Shown here one piece after another: positions 17,016-28,388 of a stretch of 64,000 bases of DNA. This DNA is from Gemmatimonadota bacterium (GTDB lineage: Bacteria; Gemmatimonadota; Gemmatimonadetes; Longimicrobiales; Gaopeijiaceae): the NCBI GenBank assembly GCA_021295835.1, contig JAGWBP010000005.1, positions 1 through 64,000 of the forward strand, written 5' to 3'. Each line of letters opens with the position of its first letter. Position 1 is the stretch's first letter. The notes below the pieces were generated by a model that had not been told where the DNA came from, did not search any database, and worked only from the letters and a program-made list of their open reading frames with translations. The position numbers were made by a program, and so were the translations under genes.

Positions 17016-17025
17016 GTAATCTGTC
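17002..17025. promoter_or_regulatory. GACA-N16-TGTC palindrome overlapping the kinase start codon
   Basis: GACA (17002-17005) and TGTC (17022-17025) are separated by 16 bp, with ATCTGTC on the right arm. The kinase GTG (17013-17015) lies within it. Four other sites in the window share the spacing and the right arm. A dimeric regulator site is one reading; a recombination core is another. Confidence 0.5.
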
Positions 17026-17043
17026 CAATCATGCAGTCATCAT

Positions 17044-17067
17044 GACAAATAACCCCTTGAATCTGTC
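17044..17067. promoter_or_regulatory. GACA-N16-TGTC palindrome upstream of the kinase-purM-rib operon
   Basis: This second copy lies exactly 42 bp from the first (about four helical turns), in the 143-bp gap between the argS stop and the kinase start. The arms are GACAAAT and AATCTGTC. No clear -10/-35 pair was identified around it. Confidence 0.5.
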
Positions 17068-17158
17068 ACCACTCGAGACACACCCCATAATAACTCGTGG
17101 GAGGCTTATCCACGGGCTGCTCGCATTAGGCGGCCCCACAAACCTGTGCCACGATAGT

Positions 17159-18847
17159 TCAAGAGCCGCGGGTCATCCGTTCGGGCGCCTCGATCCCGAG
17201 CACCTGGAGGCCGTTGCCGAGCACGATGCGGGCCGCGACGGCCAGCGTCAGCCGAGCCCGCCTGGTCGGTTCGTCCTCCACGATGGCGCTCGCCTCCGGA
17301 TCGCGCGAAGGATGCCCGGCCTGGTACCACGAGTTGACCACTCCGGCCGTCCGCTCCAGGTAGTCGCAGAGGATGTGGGGCGCCCGGGCCTTCGTCGCCC
17401 GTCCGAGCGTCGCCGGAAAGTCCGCCAGACGCCTGATCAACGCTCGTTCCGGGGGTGCCGAGAGGAGCGAGGCGTCCGCCTCCGGGGCGTCGGGCCCGTC
17501 CATCCCGTCCCAGCCCCTCTGGCAAGCGATCCGCGATAGGCGGCAGAGGCGGGCATGGGCATACTTGACCTTGTAGACTGGGTTCTTGTCGGACTCGTCC
17601 AGCGCGAGCTCCAGGTCGAAGACCAGGTGGGCCTCGGGGCGCCGAATCAGGAAAAAGTAGCGCGCCACATCGACTCCCACCTCGTCGATCAGCTCGGCCA
17701 GCGTGGTGTAGGAGCCCGAACGCTTGGAGAAGCGCACCTCCTCGTCGCCCCTGACGACGGTCACCATCTGGTGCAGGAGATACTCCGGGTAGCCCTCCGG
17801 GATGCCAAGCGCCTGGAGGCCGGCCCGCACCCGATCGACCGTGCTGTGGTGGTCGGCGCCCTGCACATTGATCACATCGCGGAAGCCGCGCTCCCACTTG
17901 CCGACGTGGTAGGCAACGTCGGGGAGGAAGTAGGTGGCCGATCCGTCGCTCTTGAGCATGACGCGGTCCTTCTGGTCGCCGAAGGCCGCAGTGCGGAGCC
18001 AGGTGGCGCCATCGCGCTCGTAGACGACCCCGGCCTCGCCCAGCGCCTCGAGTGTCGCCCGGACGCGGCCTTCGCTGTAGAGGGCGGTCTCCGCGAAGTA
18101 CTCGTCGAAGCGGACTCCGAAGGCGGCTAGGCACATCTTCTGCGTATCCTGCATGGCCTCGACCGCGAAGCGCCGAATCGCCTCGAGCGCCGCTCCGCCT
18201 GCGTCGTCCTCGTACCGGAGCCCGTCGCGCTCCAGGAGCGCACGCGCGATCTCGGCGACGTACTCTCCCCGGTAGCCCCCCTCGGGGACCGGATCCTCGT
18301 GACCCAGGAGCTGCCGGTAGCGCGCCAGCACGCTCTCCGCCAGGAGCTCGGTCTGGCGGCCCGCGTCGTTGAAGTAGAACTCGCGGTGGACATTCCACCC
18401 TGACCACTCCAGGAGCGAGGCCAGAGCGTCGCCCAGAGCCGCCTGGCGTCCGTGCCCCAGGTGCAGCGGCCCAGTGGGGTTGGCGGAGACGAATTCGACC
18501 ATGATCCGCCTGCCGTCCCCGTCCCGACTGCGACCGTAGTCGCCTCGCTCGGCGAGTATGCGGCCCAGCGCTTCGCCCACGGCGCGAAGCTCCAGGAAGA
18601 AGTTCAGGAAGCCGGGTCCGGCAACCTCGATCCGGTCGATTCCAACGAGGCCGTCCAGGCGCTCCTTCAACTCGACGGCGATCTCGCGGGGGGCGCGGCG
18701 AAGGCGCGAGGCGAGGGTGAGGGCAAGGTTGGAGGCGAGATCGCCGTGGGATGGATCCTTGGGACGCTCCAGTTGGACATCGGCACCCGGCGCGCCGAGG
18801 CCCGCGGCGGCCTCGCGCAGCGCTGCGGCGATTAGCTCCGTCGTCAT
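17159..18847 (-). CDS. argS: Arginyl-tRNA synthetase
   Basis: This class I synthetase has 562 residues. It has an N-terminal Add-1-like domain, the HIGH box as ANPTGPLHLGHGR, the KMSKR-like EVRFSKRSGSY, and a C-terminal DALR anticodon-binding domain with LCDYLERTAGVVNSWYQ. VINVQGADHHSTVDRV is also typical. It follows fmdB by 24 bp and is last in the serS/kinase/uvrD/fmdB/argS group. The protein looks complete. Confidence 0.97.
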   Translation of the reverse strand: MTTELIAAALREAAAGLGAPGADVQLERPKDPSHGDLASNLALTLASRLRRAPREIAVELKERLDGLVGIDRIEVAGPGFLNFFLELRAVGEALGRILAERGDYGRSRDGDGRRIMVEFVSANPTGPLHLGHGRQAALGDALASLLEWSGWNVHREFYFNDAGRQTELLAESVLARYRQLLGHEDPVPEGGYRGEYVAEIARALLERDGLRYEDDAGGAALEAIRRFAVEAMQDTQKMCLAAFGVRFDEYFAETALYSEGRVRATLEALGEAGVVYERDGATWLRTAAFGDQKDRVMLKSDGSATYFLPDVAYHVGKWERGFRDVINVQGADHHSTVDRVRAGLQALGIPEGYPEYLLHQMVTVVRGDEEVRFSKRSGSYTTLAELIDEVGVDVARYFFLIRRPEAHLVFDLELALDESDKNPVYKVKYAHARLCRLSRIACQRGWDGMDGPDAPEADASLLSAPPERALIRRLADFPATLGRATKARAPHILCDYLERTAGVVNSWYQAGHPSRDPEASAIVEDEPTRRARLTLAVAARIVLGNGLQVLGIEAPERMTRGS

Positions 18848-18871
18848 TCAGTCAAGGGCGAAGACGGGACG

Positions 18872-19261
18872 CTACCCGTCCCCAGCGTCGCCCGTCCCCT
18901 TCGGCTTCGGAGACTTCCCCGCCCCCTTGCCAGCGCCCTTCGCGGGAGCCCCCTGCTCCGAGCCGGGCTCCTTGCCGGAGGTGGCGGCAGGATCGCTACC
19001 GGTGCTGTCGGCGCGCTCCTTGCCACCCTCCTTGGAGCCGCCAGCCTCCCCCTCGGCGCGCTCCCGCTTGCGGTACTCCTCCGACCTGTAGTCGGTGATG
19101 TAGAAGCCATCCCCCCTGAAGAGGAAGCCCGCCCCGCCGGAAATCAGCCGTTCGGCCTCCCTGCCGCAGCCGGGACACTCGGCCTCGGCGGGGTCGCTCA
19201 TCCGCTGAAATAGCTCGAAGTCGCGCCCGCAGGCCATGCATCGGTAGTCGTAGGTGGGCAT
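18872..19261 (-). CDS. FmdB-type zinc ribbon protein with long low-complexity tail
   Basis: The protein of 129 residues begins MPTYDYRCMACGRDFELFQ. It carries two CxxC knuckles (CMACG and CPGCG) that would bind one zinc. The FmdB core ends near residue 60 (GFYITDYRSEEYRK). The remaining half is a Gly/Lys/Ser/Pro-rich, probably disordered tail. Family members are small regulators or adaptors of unknown role. It lies between uvrD and argS. Confidence 0.85.
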   Translation of the reverse strand: MPTYDYRCMACGRDFELFQRMSDPAEAECPGCGREAERLISGGAGFLFRGDGFYITDYRSEEYRKRERAEGEAGGSKEGGKERADSTGSDPAATSGKEPGSEQGAPAKGAGKGAGKSPKPKGTGDAGDG

Positions 19262-19346
19262 CGCTCAGGGAAAGGTAGCAAACTCCAGGCCCGGGGATTG
19301 CCAGCGGTCCGTGCACATGTCGCGCGCCTGACTTGGCCACGGGCTC

Positions 19347-21620
<2,274 letters not shown>

Positions 21621-21651
21621 GGCGCTCGCTCCGTCAGGACCGCGTGCAGGG

Positions 21652-22863
21652 CTATCGCGCCTGCGGAAGCCGGGACCGGAAGATGACGCCGCGATCGTCC
21701 CGGTCCCTCAGCTCGATGCGGCCGCGGTGCACCCCCTCGACGATCCTCCGGGTGAGCGTCAGCCCCACCCCCCATCCCCCCGCCTTGGTCGTCACCCCCG
21801 GGTCGAAGACACGGTCGCGGATATCGGCCGGCACCCCCGGCCCGGTGTCGCGCACCGATAGGACGACCCAGCCCCCTTCGTCGGCCCTCGCCGAGATGGT
21901 GATCGACCCGCCTCCGCCCGCCATCGCGTCGAGGGAGTTCTTCACCACGTTCTCCAACGCCCATGCTAGAAGCACCTGGTGGCCGCGCACCTCCGGGAGG
22001 TCGCGGGGGACATCGACGTGGAGCGCCACCCCGGGGCCGAGGCGGGGCAGCCTCGCCTCCATGTACACTCTCAGCTCGGCGACCACCGCGCCGAGGGAGA
22101 TGCGATCCAGCTCCGGCTCCCGGCCGATTAGCTCGAAGCGGCGGCTGACCCGTTCCAGCCGGACCAGGTCCTCCTCGATCGCCGCAGCGATCTCTCCCCT
22201 CCCCATCTCGGCCGGCCGCTCTCCGGGATCGAGGCCCAGCAGCTCGACCCACCCCTGGAGCGAGCTGATCGGCGTGCCGAGCTGGTGCGCCAGCTCCCGG
22301 GCCATCGCCGTCCACGCCTGCTCGGCGTGCCGCTGCCGCTGATAGCGGAAGAGAGCCGTCGCCAGGAGGATCGTCAGGAGCAGACCCGTCGCCCAGATCC
22401 AGGGCATCCAGCGTAGGCGGGCGGCCTCTGGGGTGATCCCGTAGTGCACGAGCTGGCTTCCGGGATCGCCGACGGGAGCGTTTCGGGCGTCGAGCTCGGC
22501 CGCGTAGCGCACGATGCGCTCCACGTCGTCGGGAGTGGGGGGGGTGGAGACCGCAAAGGGGAGGTTGGCGTGGGTGCTGTAGCGCCCTCCGGGCTCGGAG
22601 GTGACCACAAAGGGCACACCGAGCTGCACGAGCTCGCTCTGGAGCTCGGCGAGCGCCGCCAGGGCACCGTCGGACTCCTGGCTGGTGAGCCCCTCGAGCG
22701 CCACGGCGTAGATGCGCGTGAAGGTCTCGGCGTCGGCCTGCTGGGAGCGCACGATCTGGCCCGCGTAGACCATGAAGAGGACGAGGAGCGCCATGAAGAG
22801 GAGGGCAAGCGCCGCCGGCCAGGTGCGCGGGCTGGCCAGCGAGGGCAGCCGGTCCCACCTCAT
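21652..22863 (-). CDS. Membrane sensor histidine kinase, no adjacent response regulator
   Basis: The protein of 403 residues has a TM segment at about 18-38 (ALALLFMALLVLFMVYAG), a periplasmic domain of about 120 residues, and a second TM (WIWATGLLLTILLATAL). The H box is ARELAHQLGTPISSLQGW with the phospho-accepting His. An HATPase domain follows, with N box ALENVVKNSLDAM, G1 DTGPGVP and G2 GWGVGLTLTRRIVE. The signal is unknown. It lies between serS and uvrD with gaps of 22 and 31 bp. No response regulator is in the window, so its partner is elsewhere. Confidence 0.9.
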   Translation of the reverse strand: MRWDRLPSLASPRTWPAALALLFMALLVLFMVYAGQIVRSQQADAETFTRIYAVALEGLTSQESDGALAALAELQSELVQLGVPFVVTSEPGGRYSTHANLPFAVSTPPTPDDVERIVRYAAELDARNAPVGDPGSQLVHYGITPEAARLRWMPWIWATGLLLTILLATALFRYQRQRHAEQAWTAMARELAHQLGTPISSLQGWVELLGLDPGERPAEMGRGEIAAAIEEDLVRLERVSRRFELIGREPELDRISLGAVVAELRVYMEARLPRLGPGVALHVDVPRDLPEVRGHQVLLAWALENVVKNSLDAMAGGGGSITISARADEGGWVVLSVRDTGPGVPADIRDRVFDPGVTTKAGGWGVGLTLTRRIVEGVHRGRIELRDRDDRGVIFRSRLPQAR

Positions 22864-22885
22864 AGCGCTGGCGGCCTGCGCGGCG

Positions 22886-24172
22886 TCATCGGCTGGCGGC
22901 CGGGATCTCGGCGAAGCCCAGCGCCGGCTCCAGCACGCTCGGCAGCCGCACCGACCCGTCGGCTCGCTGGCAGCTCTCGAGCAGCGCGGCCATCAGCCTG
23001 GGGAGCGCCAGCGCCGATCCGTTCAGCGTGTGCACGAATTCGGTCGGGGCACCCTGAACGGGACGGAAGCGAATGTTGGCTCGCCTGCTCTGGAAGTCGG
23101 TGAAGGTCGAGCAGCTCGACACCTCCAGCCACTGCCGCACTCCGGGCGACCACACCTCCAGATCGTAGGTGAGGGAGGCGGAGAAGCCAAGATCCTCGCT
23201 AGCCAGCGTAACCACGCGGTAGCGAAGGCCGAGAAGCTCCAGGATCCGCGCCGCCTCGCCGGTCAGCACCCCGAGCGCCCGGCGGCTGGCATCGGGCCTC
23301 TCGAAGCGCACGAGCTCGACCTTGTCGAACTGGTGTACGCGCAGCATGCCGCGGGTGTCCCTCCCCGCCGCTCCCGCCTCCCTCCGAAAGCAGGGCGAGT
23401 ACGCCACGTACCTTCTGGGGAGCGAGTCCCCGCGGAGGATCTCGCCCCGGTGGAGGTTGGTCACCGGGACCTCCGCCGTTGGGATCAGCCAGAGCCCGTC
23501 GCGAGCGGTCACGTACGACTCCTCGGCGAACTTCGGCAACTGCCCCGTACCGTGCATCGCCTCCTCCCGGACCAGATACGGGACGCGCACCTCGGTGTAG
23601 CCGTGCTCGCCGGTGTGCAGGCGGATCATCCAATCGATCAGACCCCGCTGCAGCGCCGCGCCTGCGCCCCTCAGCACCAGAAATCCCGATCCTGAGACCT
23701 TGGAGCCGGCGTCGGTGTCCAGTATGCCGAGCGACCTGCCAAGCTCCCAGTGAGGCAACGGCTCGAAGTCGAAGGACGGAGCCTCGCCGCAGCTCCGCAC
23801 CACCAGATTCTCCGACTCGTCGCCAGTCGGCACCTCGGGGTCGGGAAGATTGGGGAGCCCCGAGAGCTCCCTCGCGATCCACTCGTCCGAGGCCGCTATC
23901 GAGGCGTCGATCTCGGCGATCTCGTCGCGGAGTCCTCGCATCCGCTCGATCTCGGCGCCCGCGTCCCGGCCCTCGCGCTTCGCCGCTCCGATCTCCTTCG
24001 AGACCCGGTTGCGGGTGGTGCGGAGGCCATTTAGCCGAGTGAGCTCCTCGCGCCGCCTGCGGTCCCGCTCCAGGATCGCCGCCACCGCCTCGGCCGCCCA
24101 GGGGAGGGCACGACGGCCCAGCGCGGCGGCCACGAGGTCGGGCTCCCGGCGCAGCCTGCCGATCTCCAGCAC
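22886..24172 (-). CDS. serS: Seryl-tRNA synthetase
   Basis: This class II synthetase has 428 residues. The N-terminal long coiled coil (about residues 30-110, rich in Arg/Glu) contacts the tRNA-Ser variable arm. Motif 2 appears as SPCFRREAGAAGRDTRGMLRVHQFDKVE, and motif 3 as LNGSALALPRLMAALLE. WLEVSSCSTFTDFQSRRANIRFR is also diagnostic. The start is GTG. SerS also charges tRNA-Sec, so it would feed the SelB pathway. Confidence 0.96.
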   Translation of the reverse strand: MLEIGRLRREPDLVAAALGRRALPWAAEAVAAILERDRRRREELTRLNGLRTTRNRVSKEIGAAKREGRDAGAEIERMRGLRDEIAEIDASIAASDEWIARELSGLPNLPDPEVPTGDESENLVVRSCGEAPSFDFEPLPHWELGRSLGILDTDAGSKVSGSGFLVLRGAGAALQRGLIDWMIRLHTGEHGYTEVRVPYLVREEAMHGTGQLPKFAEESYVTARDGLWLIPTAEVPVTNLHRGEILRGDSLPRRYVAYSPCFRREAGAAGRDTRGMLRVHQFDKVELVRFERPDASRRALGVLTGEAARILELLGLRYRVVTLASEDLGFSASLTYDLEVWSPGVRQWLEVSSCSTFTDFQSRRANIRFRPVQGAPTEFVHTLNGSALALPRLMAALLESCQRADGSVRLPSVLEPALGFAEIPAASR

Positions 24173-24196
24173 GTCAGCTCAGCTCCCGGCTGTAGG

Positions 24197-24745
24197 CTAC
24201 TCTGGCGGGATCAGGTCGAGGTTGTTGCAGACCGGATTCAGGTCGAAGCGGAAGCGCACGATGCCCAGAAGAGGATCCGTCTCGAGGACCTCGATCTTCC
24301 CGTAGTAGTTGCAGGTGGTGAAGCTGCCCTGGAGCCTCCGGGTGCGGACGACGTAGACCTCGTCCAGGCGGATCGGGATCGGCGCGTCGCTCTCGTAGCT
24401 GACGGTGTCGTCGGGCGCCCTAGCCAACCCGTCGAAGCTCTCGCCCTCCAGGGTGGCGAGTCCTGCGTCGGAGCTCACGCCCAGTGTGGCGGGCGGAAGC
24501 CAGCGGAAGCCGCCATCCACCTCGTCCGCCACCAGATCCCACTGCGTTCCGGTCGTAACGGCCTCGAGCGCACGGCCACGGCGGTTGTAGAAGTCGAAGG
24601 CTGACGCCAGGTTGGGTTCTGGCCGCGACAGGGCAAAGAGGTGCACCGTGTCCACGTTGGCCGACCAGGGAACCTGATACGGATCGCCTCCGCACGCCGA
24701 GACCAGGACGAGCGAGAGGGCCAGGGAGACGCATCGTGCACGCAT
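24197..24745 (-). CDS. Small lipoprotein of unknown function
   Basis: The 182-residue protein has a short signal peptide and lipobox (LSLVLVSACGG). A beta-rich domain follows, with a modest Cys pair near the C-terminus (TTCNYYG and NPVCNN). The mature protein should be anchored to a membrane by its N-terminal Cys. No family is recognised. The start at 24745 is fixed by the signal peptide; the longer frame upstream overlaps manC on the other strand. It is 24 bp ahead of serS and divergent from manC, with only 36 bp between the two starts. Confidence 0.65.
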   Translation of the reverse strand: MRARCVSLALSLVLVSACGGDPYQVPWSANVDTVHLFALSRPEPNLASAFDFYNRRGRALEAVTTGTQWDLVADEVDGGFRWLPPATLGVSSDAGLATLEGESFDGLARAPDDTVSYESDAPIPIRLDEVYVVRTRRLQGSFTTCNYYGKIEVLETDPLLGIVRFRFDLNPVCNNLDLIPPE

Positions 24746-24781
24746 GTACCAACCTACCGCAGCGGCCGCGATGGGGTCAAT

Positions 24782-25861
24782 GTGAAGTCTCCTAGCGGCG
24801 CTTCCGGCGACCCCTTTCAGGCCCGTCCCAGCCTCTGGGCGGTCGTCCTGGCCGGGGGGGCAGGTCAGAGATTCTGGCCGCTCAGCACACGGGCGCGCCC
24901 CAAGCAGTTGCTGCCGCTCGCCACCTCGCGCCCCCTCATCGTGGACACGCTGGCGCGTCTGGACGGCCTGGTTCCCCACGAGCGCACGCTGGCACTCTGC
25001 GGCGACGAACTGGTGGGGCCGATACGGGAAGTCACCGGCCTTCCAGCAGCGTCCATTCTGACCGAGAGTCGCCCAAGGGGAACCGGGCCGGTGCTGGCTC
25101 GAGCCGCCTGGGAGATCGCTCGGCGTGACCCCGGAGCGGCCATGGTCTCGCTGCACGCCGACCACTTTGTCGAGTCTGCCGAGCAGCTCCGCGAGACGAT
25201 CTCGGCTGCGGTCGAAGTCGCGGTGCGCGAGCGTCTGCTCATGACGATCGCGGTGCCTCCCGACCGGCCCGAGACGGGCTACGGGTACCTGCGACCGGGG
25301 GTGCGACTAGGGGCCCCCGGGGGGCGCACGGCATACCGGGTCGCCGCCTTTGTCGAAAAGCCCGACGCCGATACCGCCGCGAAGTATGTCAGGCAAGGAT
25401 TCCTCTGGAACTCGGGGATCTTCGTCTGGTCGGCCGGACACTTCCTGGAGGAGGTGACGGCGTGCGCTCCGGAGATCGCCGCTGCCTGCGGGCAGCTCGA
25501 GGCCGGCGACCCGGACGCCTTCTTTCGCGACGCCCCCAGGATCAGCGTCGACAAGGCGGTGCTCGAGCGGAGCGACCGCGTGGGGTGCGTCGAGGCCGAC
25601 TTCCGCTGGGACGACCTGGGGAGCTGGGAGTCGTATGCCCGCAACCGCCAGCCCGACGAAGACGGCAACGTCCGTCAGGGCGAAGTGCACGCGGTCGAGG
25701 CCAGGGGCAATGTGGCGGCCGCGACATCGGGGCGCATCGTGCTTCTCGGCGCGGAGAACCTCGTCGTGGTGCAGACCGATACGGCCACCCTGGTGATGCC
25801 CCGGGAGCTGTCGCACGACCTCAAGCGTCTGCTCGGCGAGCTGCCCCCGGGGCTGCTCTGA
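24782..25861 (+). CDS. manC: Mannose-1-phosphate guanylyltransferase
   Basis: This enzyme makes GDP-mannose from mannose-1-P and GTP. The 359-residue protein has the nucleotidyltransferase signature VVLAGGAGQRFWPLSTRARPKQLL, with catalytic Arg/Lys. It also has PRGTGPVLARAAWEIAR, VSLHADHF, FVEKPDADTAAKYVRQGFLWNSGIFVW, and FRWDDLGSWES. It is a single-domain type without the C-terminal isomerase. The start is GTG. It begins a plus-strand operon with the GlmU-like gene 21 bp downstream. Confidence 0.9.
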   Translation: MKSPSGASGDPFQARPSLWAVVLAGGAGQRFWPLSTRARPKQLLPLATSRPLIVDTLARLDGLVPHERTLALCGDELVGPIREVTGLPAASILTESRPRGTGPVLARAAWEIARRDPGAAMVSLHADHFVESAEQLRETISAAVEVAVRERLLMTIAVPPDRPETGYGYLRPGVRLGAPGGRTAYRVAAFVEKPDADTAAKYVRQGFLWNSGIFVWSAGHFLEEVTACAPEIAAACGQLEAGDPDAFFRDAPRISVDKAVLERSDRVGCVEADFRWDDLGSWESYARNRQPDEDGNVRQGEVHAVEARGNVAAATSGRIVLLGAENLVVVQTDTATLVMPRELSHDLKRLLGELPPGLL

Positions 25862-25882
25862 CTTGTTCGCGGAACAGGTAGC

Positions 25883-27166
25883 GTGAAGATCCAGCGCCTC
25901 TTCCTCTACGACGACGAGACCGCGCGGGGCTGGCTGCCCTTCTCGGTGACGCGTCCCGTGGGCGAGATGCTCTACGGAACGCGAACGCTCCGGGCTCGCG
26001 CGGAGCGCCTCTGGGGGGTGCGGTGCGAAGGGCACCTGGCCGGGGAGCGGCTCGTCGGGTTCGCGGAGGCGGGGGCGCCACGCTGCATCCCAGGCGACGA
26101 GGTTGGGGCCGAGGGCGGAAAGCTGATCCTCTGCAGCCGCTTCGCCGTGCAAGGCAGCGGTGATCCTGCCGACCTGAAGGAGGCTACGGTTCTCTTCGCG
26201 GACGTTGGAAGCGCGGGCATGCGGACGGGCGCCGATGGGCCGACGGGGGACGGCGAGCCGGTCGGTGCCTGGATCCCCGACGGCTCCACCCCTAAGCGCG
26301 GTCTCCTGGAGGGCGACTGGTCGAGCTGGGAGGAGTGGCGCACGTGGCCGTCGGTGGCCGTTGCCGGAGAGCTGATCCAGTCTCCGTGGATGCTGATGCG
26401 GGGCAATCCGGACCGGGTCGCGGCCGACGCTGGGTCCTTCGCCCCATCGGACACTCCCGCCGGGGTCGTCAGGGTCGGAGATGCTCCCCTCTGCCTGGGC
26501 GATGGCGCAGTCGTGGAGCCCGGGAGCGTGATCGACACCACGGAGGGGCCGCTCGTTCTGGGCGCAGGGGCTCACATCATGGCCCCCTGCCGGGTCAGCG
26601 GCCCCACATACATCGGTGCCCGCTCGGTCTTCCTCGGGGGTACGCTGACGGCCTCGAGCATCGGCCCGCGCTGCAGGGTGCGCGGCGAGATCGAGTCCTC
26701 CATCGTGCTCGGCTACTCGAACAAGGCGCACGACGGCTTCCTGGGACACGCCGTCCTCGGGCGCTGGGTGAACCTCGGTGCCCTCACCACCAACTCCGAC
26801 CTCAAGAACAGCTACGGACAGGTGCGCGCGCAGGCGGGCGGCAGGAGGGTCGAAACCGGGCTGACCAAGGCTGGCTGCCTGATCGGCGACCATGTCCGGA
26901 CCGGAATCGGCACGCTGCTCGACACGGGCGCGGTCGTGGGCGCCGGGTCGAATGTCTTTGGCGGCACGCTGGCCCCCAAGGAGGTTCCTCCCCTCTCCTG
27001 GTGCGGTCCCGAGGGCGCGGTCGACTACGACATCGATCGCTTCCTCGAGACGGCGGTCCGGGTGATGGCGCGGAGGGGGCGCGAGCCGGGGGAGGGGATG
27101 CGGAGGCTCTATCGGCGGATTTACCGGGAGACGGGATCGCAGCGCGGCGGTGAAGCGCACAACTAA
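25883..27166 (+). CDS. GlmU-like putative sugar nucleotidyltransferase with left-handed beta-helix
   Basis: The 427-residue protein starts MKIQRLFLYDDETARGWLPFS. A first half of about 200 residues resembles a degenerate nucleotidyltransferase. A hexapeptide-repeat region follows (GDGAVVEPGSVIDTTEGPLVLGAGAHI, GPTYIGARSVF, IGPRCRVRGEIES). The motif NLGALTTNSDLKNSYG is typical of GlmU-like acyl/nucleotidyl transferases. The classical N-terminal GxGxRM loop is absent, so nucleotidyl transfer is uncertain. Its place after manC suggests nucleotide-sugar or envelope-glycan synthesis. The start is GTG. Confidence 0.75.
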   Translation: MKIQRLFLYDDETARGWLPFSVTRPVGEMLYGTRTLRARAERLWGVRCEGHLAGERLVGFAEAGAPRCIPGDEVGAEGGKLILCSRFAVQGSGDPADLKEATVLFADVGSAGMRTGADGPTGDGEPVGAWIPDGSTPKRGLLEGDWSSWEEWRTWPSVAVAGELIQSPWMLMRGNPDRVAADAGSFAPSDTPAGVVRVGDAPLCLGDGAVVEPGSVIDTTEGPLVLGAGAHIMAPCRVSGPTYIGARSVFLGGTLTASSIGPRCRVRGEIESSIVLGYSNKAHDGFLGHAVLGRWVNLGALTTNSDLKNSYGQVRAQAGGRRVETGLTKAGCLIGDHVRTGIGTLLDTGAVVGAGSNVFGGTLAPKEVPPLSWCGPEGAVDYDIDRFLETAVRVMARRGREPGEGMRRLYRRIYRETGSQRGGEAHN

Positions 27167-27203
27167 CCGGATTTCGCCGCCAACCGGCGTGGGGGGCTGA
27201 CCG

Positions 27204-28031
27204 GTGCGCTTCACGGTCCTCGGGAGCGGCAGCCGCGGCAATGCGACGCTGGTGATGGCCGGATCGACTCATCTGCTTATCGACGCAGGATTTAGTGGAC
27301 GTGAATTGACACGACGAATGAAGTCGATGGGAGTGACTCCCGAGGAGATCGACCTCGTGGTTCTGACCCACGAGCACACCGACCATGTTCGCGGCGCGGG
27401 GGTCTTCGCCAGGGCGCACGGTACCCCGCTGGCCCTTACCGAGGGAACGCTGGCGGCGTGCGGCAAGCTCTTCAGGGGCCAGGAGACGCTCAGGACATAC
27501 CGGCCCGGCCGTCCCTTCGAGGTGGGCGACCTGAGGATCGAGCCATTCGCCACCGTGCACGACGCCGCCGATCCGGTTGCGATGGCGGTTGTGGAGGGGG
27601 CTTCGGGTCTGCGTCTGGGCGTAGCCACGGACCTCGGGAGACCGACGGCGCTGGCCAGACACGTGCTTGCCGAGTGCGACGCGCTCATAGTCGAGTCGAA
27701 TCACGACGAGTCGCTAGTCTGGTCGGCCCCCTACCCGCCGCAGGTGAAGGCGCGCATCGCCTCGAGCCACGGCCATCTCTCCAACCGGGCGGCGGCGAAG
27801 CTCGTCTGCGAGCTACTCGGCCCCAGGCTCGCCGTGGTCGTGCTCGCCCACCTCTCGGTGGAGTCGAACAGACCCGACCTCGCAGAGAGGACGATGCGGA
27901 GCGCCCTGGCCGGGAGGGGCTACCTGGGGGATGTCCTGGTGGCCAGCCCGACCGACCCAACGGATATGATCGACCTGGCGAAGCTCCGCATGGCTAGTCG
28001 CGGCGAACAGCTGCCGCTCCTCGAGAGATGA
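27204..28031 (+). CDS. Metallo-beta-lactamase-fold hydrolase, YycJ/WalJ-like
   Basis: The 275-residue protein has GSGSRGNATLV at the N-terminus and the metal motif THEHTDHVRGAG. Later elements are the VHDAADPVAMAV His, a VATDLGRPT Asp region, and VVLAHLSVESNRP. This order matches the YycJ/WalJ group, some of whose members are DNA exonucleases. The substrate here is not known. The start is GTG. It ends the manC operon and is followed at 28068 by array C and a strong hairpin. Confidence 0.85.
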   Translation: MRFTVLGSGSRGNATLVMAGSTHLLIDAGFSGRELTRRMKSMGVTPEEIDLVVLTHEHTDHVRGAGVFARAHGTPLALTEGTLAACGKLFRGQETLRTYRPGRPFEVGDLRIEPFATVHDAADPVAMAVVEGASGLRLGVATDLGRPTALARHVLAECDALIVESNHDESLVWSAPYPPQVKARIASSHGHLSNRAAAKLVCELLGPRLAVVVLAHLSVESNRPDLAERTMRSALAGRGYLGDVLVASPTDPTDMIDLAKLRMASRGEQLPLLER

Positions 28032-28067
28032 ATGAAGGCCCACTTGTCGCGGTAGCTTCCTTCTCTG

Positions 28068-28106
28068 TGTAAACTAGGATTTACAATGTGTAATCCATGG
28101 TTTACA
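28068..28106 (+). repeat. TGTAA/TTACA tandem palindrome array C
   Basis: The units are TGTAAACTAGGATTTACA and TGTAATCCATGGTTTACA, with the spacer atg. It lies between the 3' ends of two convergent genes, which argues against a promoter operator. The rest of the 357-bp gene-free stretch 28032-28388 holds two hairpins and nothing else recognised. Confidence 0.85.
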
Positions 28107-28166
28107 ATTCTCGTGCCTAGGCTTGCCCGGGGGGGCGGCAAGTCGAGGAGCTGTCGGCCAGCCATT

Positions 28167-28201
28167 GGGACCCGCCGGGCTCCAGTCTCCCGGCGGGTCC
28201 C
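28167..28201. terminator. GC-rich 13-bp hairpin, probable bidirectional terminator
   Basis: A perfect inverted repeat GGGACCCGCCGGG / CCCGGCGGGTCCC has a 9-nt loop and sits between convergent genes. It lacks a T-run on either side, so intrinsic termination is only likely, not certain. Confidence 0.5.
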
Positions 28202-28345
28202 GATGGGGCGGCGCGTTCTACCGTAGAGTACCACCGCTTCCGATGCGGATATCATCACCAGGACACTTCGGACATTTGTCTCCCGGATGGCAGTAAGTCG
28301 GGAAACACTCGCTGGTTTTTCTCCTCCGGGCTGTTCACTCACTGG

Positions 28346-28373
28346 GTCCGGCCTCCCGGAGACCAGGCCGGAC
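28346..28373 (-). terminator. Hairpin just past the 3' end of the propeller gene
   Basis: A 9-bp stem GTCCGGCCT / AGGCCGGAC with a 10-nt loop lies 15-43 nt downstream of the propeller stop. It has no T-run. Position and stability suggest a terminator or mRNA 3'-end stabiliser. Confidence 0.45.
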
Positions 28374-28388
28374 TCGCTCAGTAACTGG

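Noticed and set aside
17016..17158. FMN riboswitch for the rib genes
   Set aside because: The operon head shows palindromes but none of the conserved FMN-element sequence.
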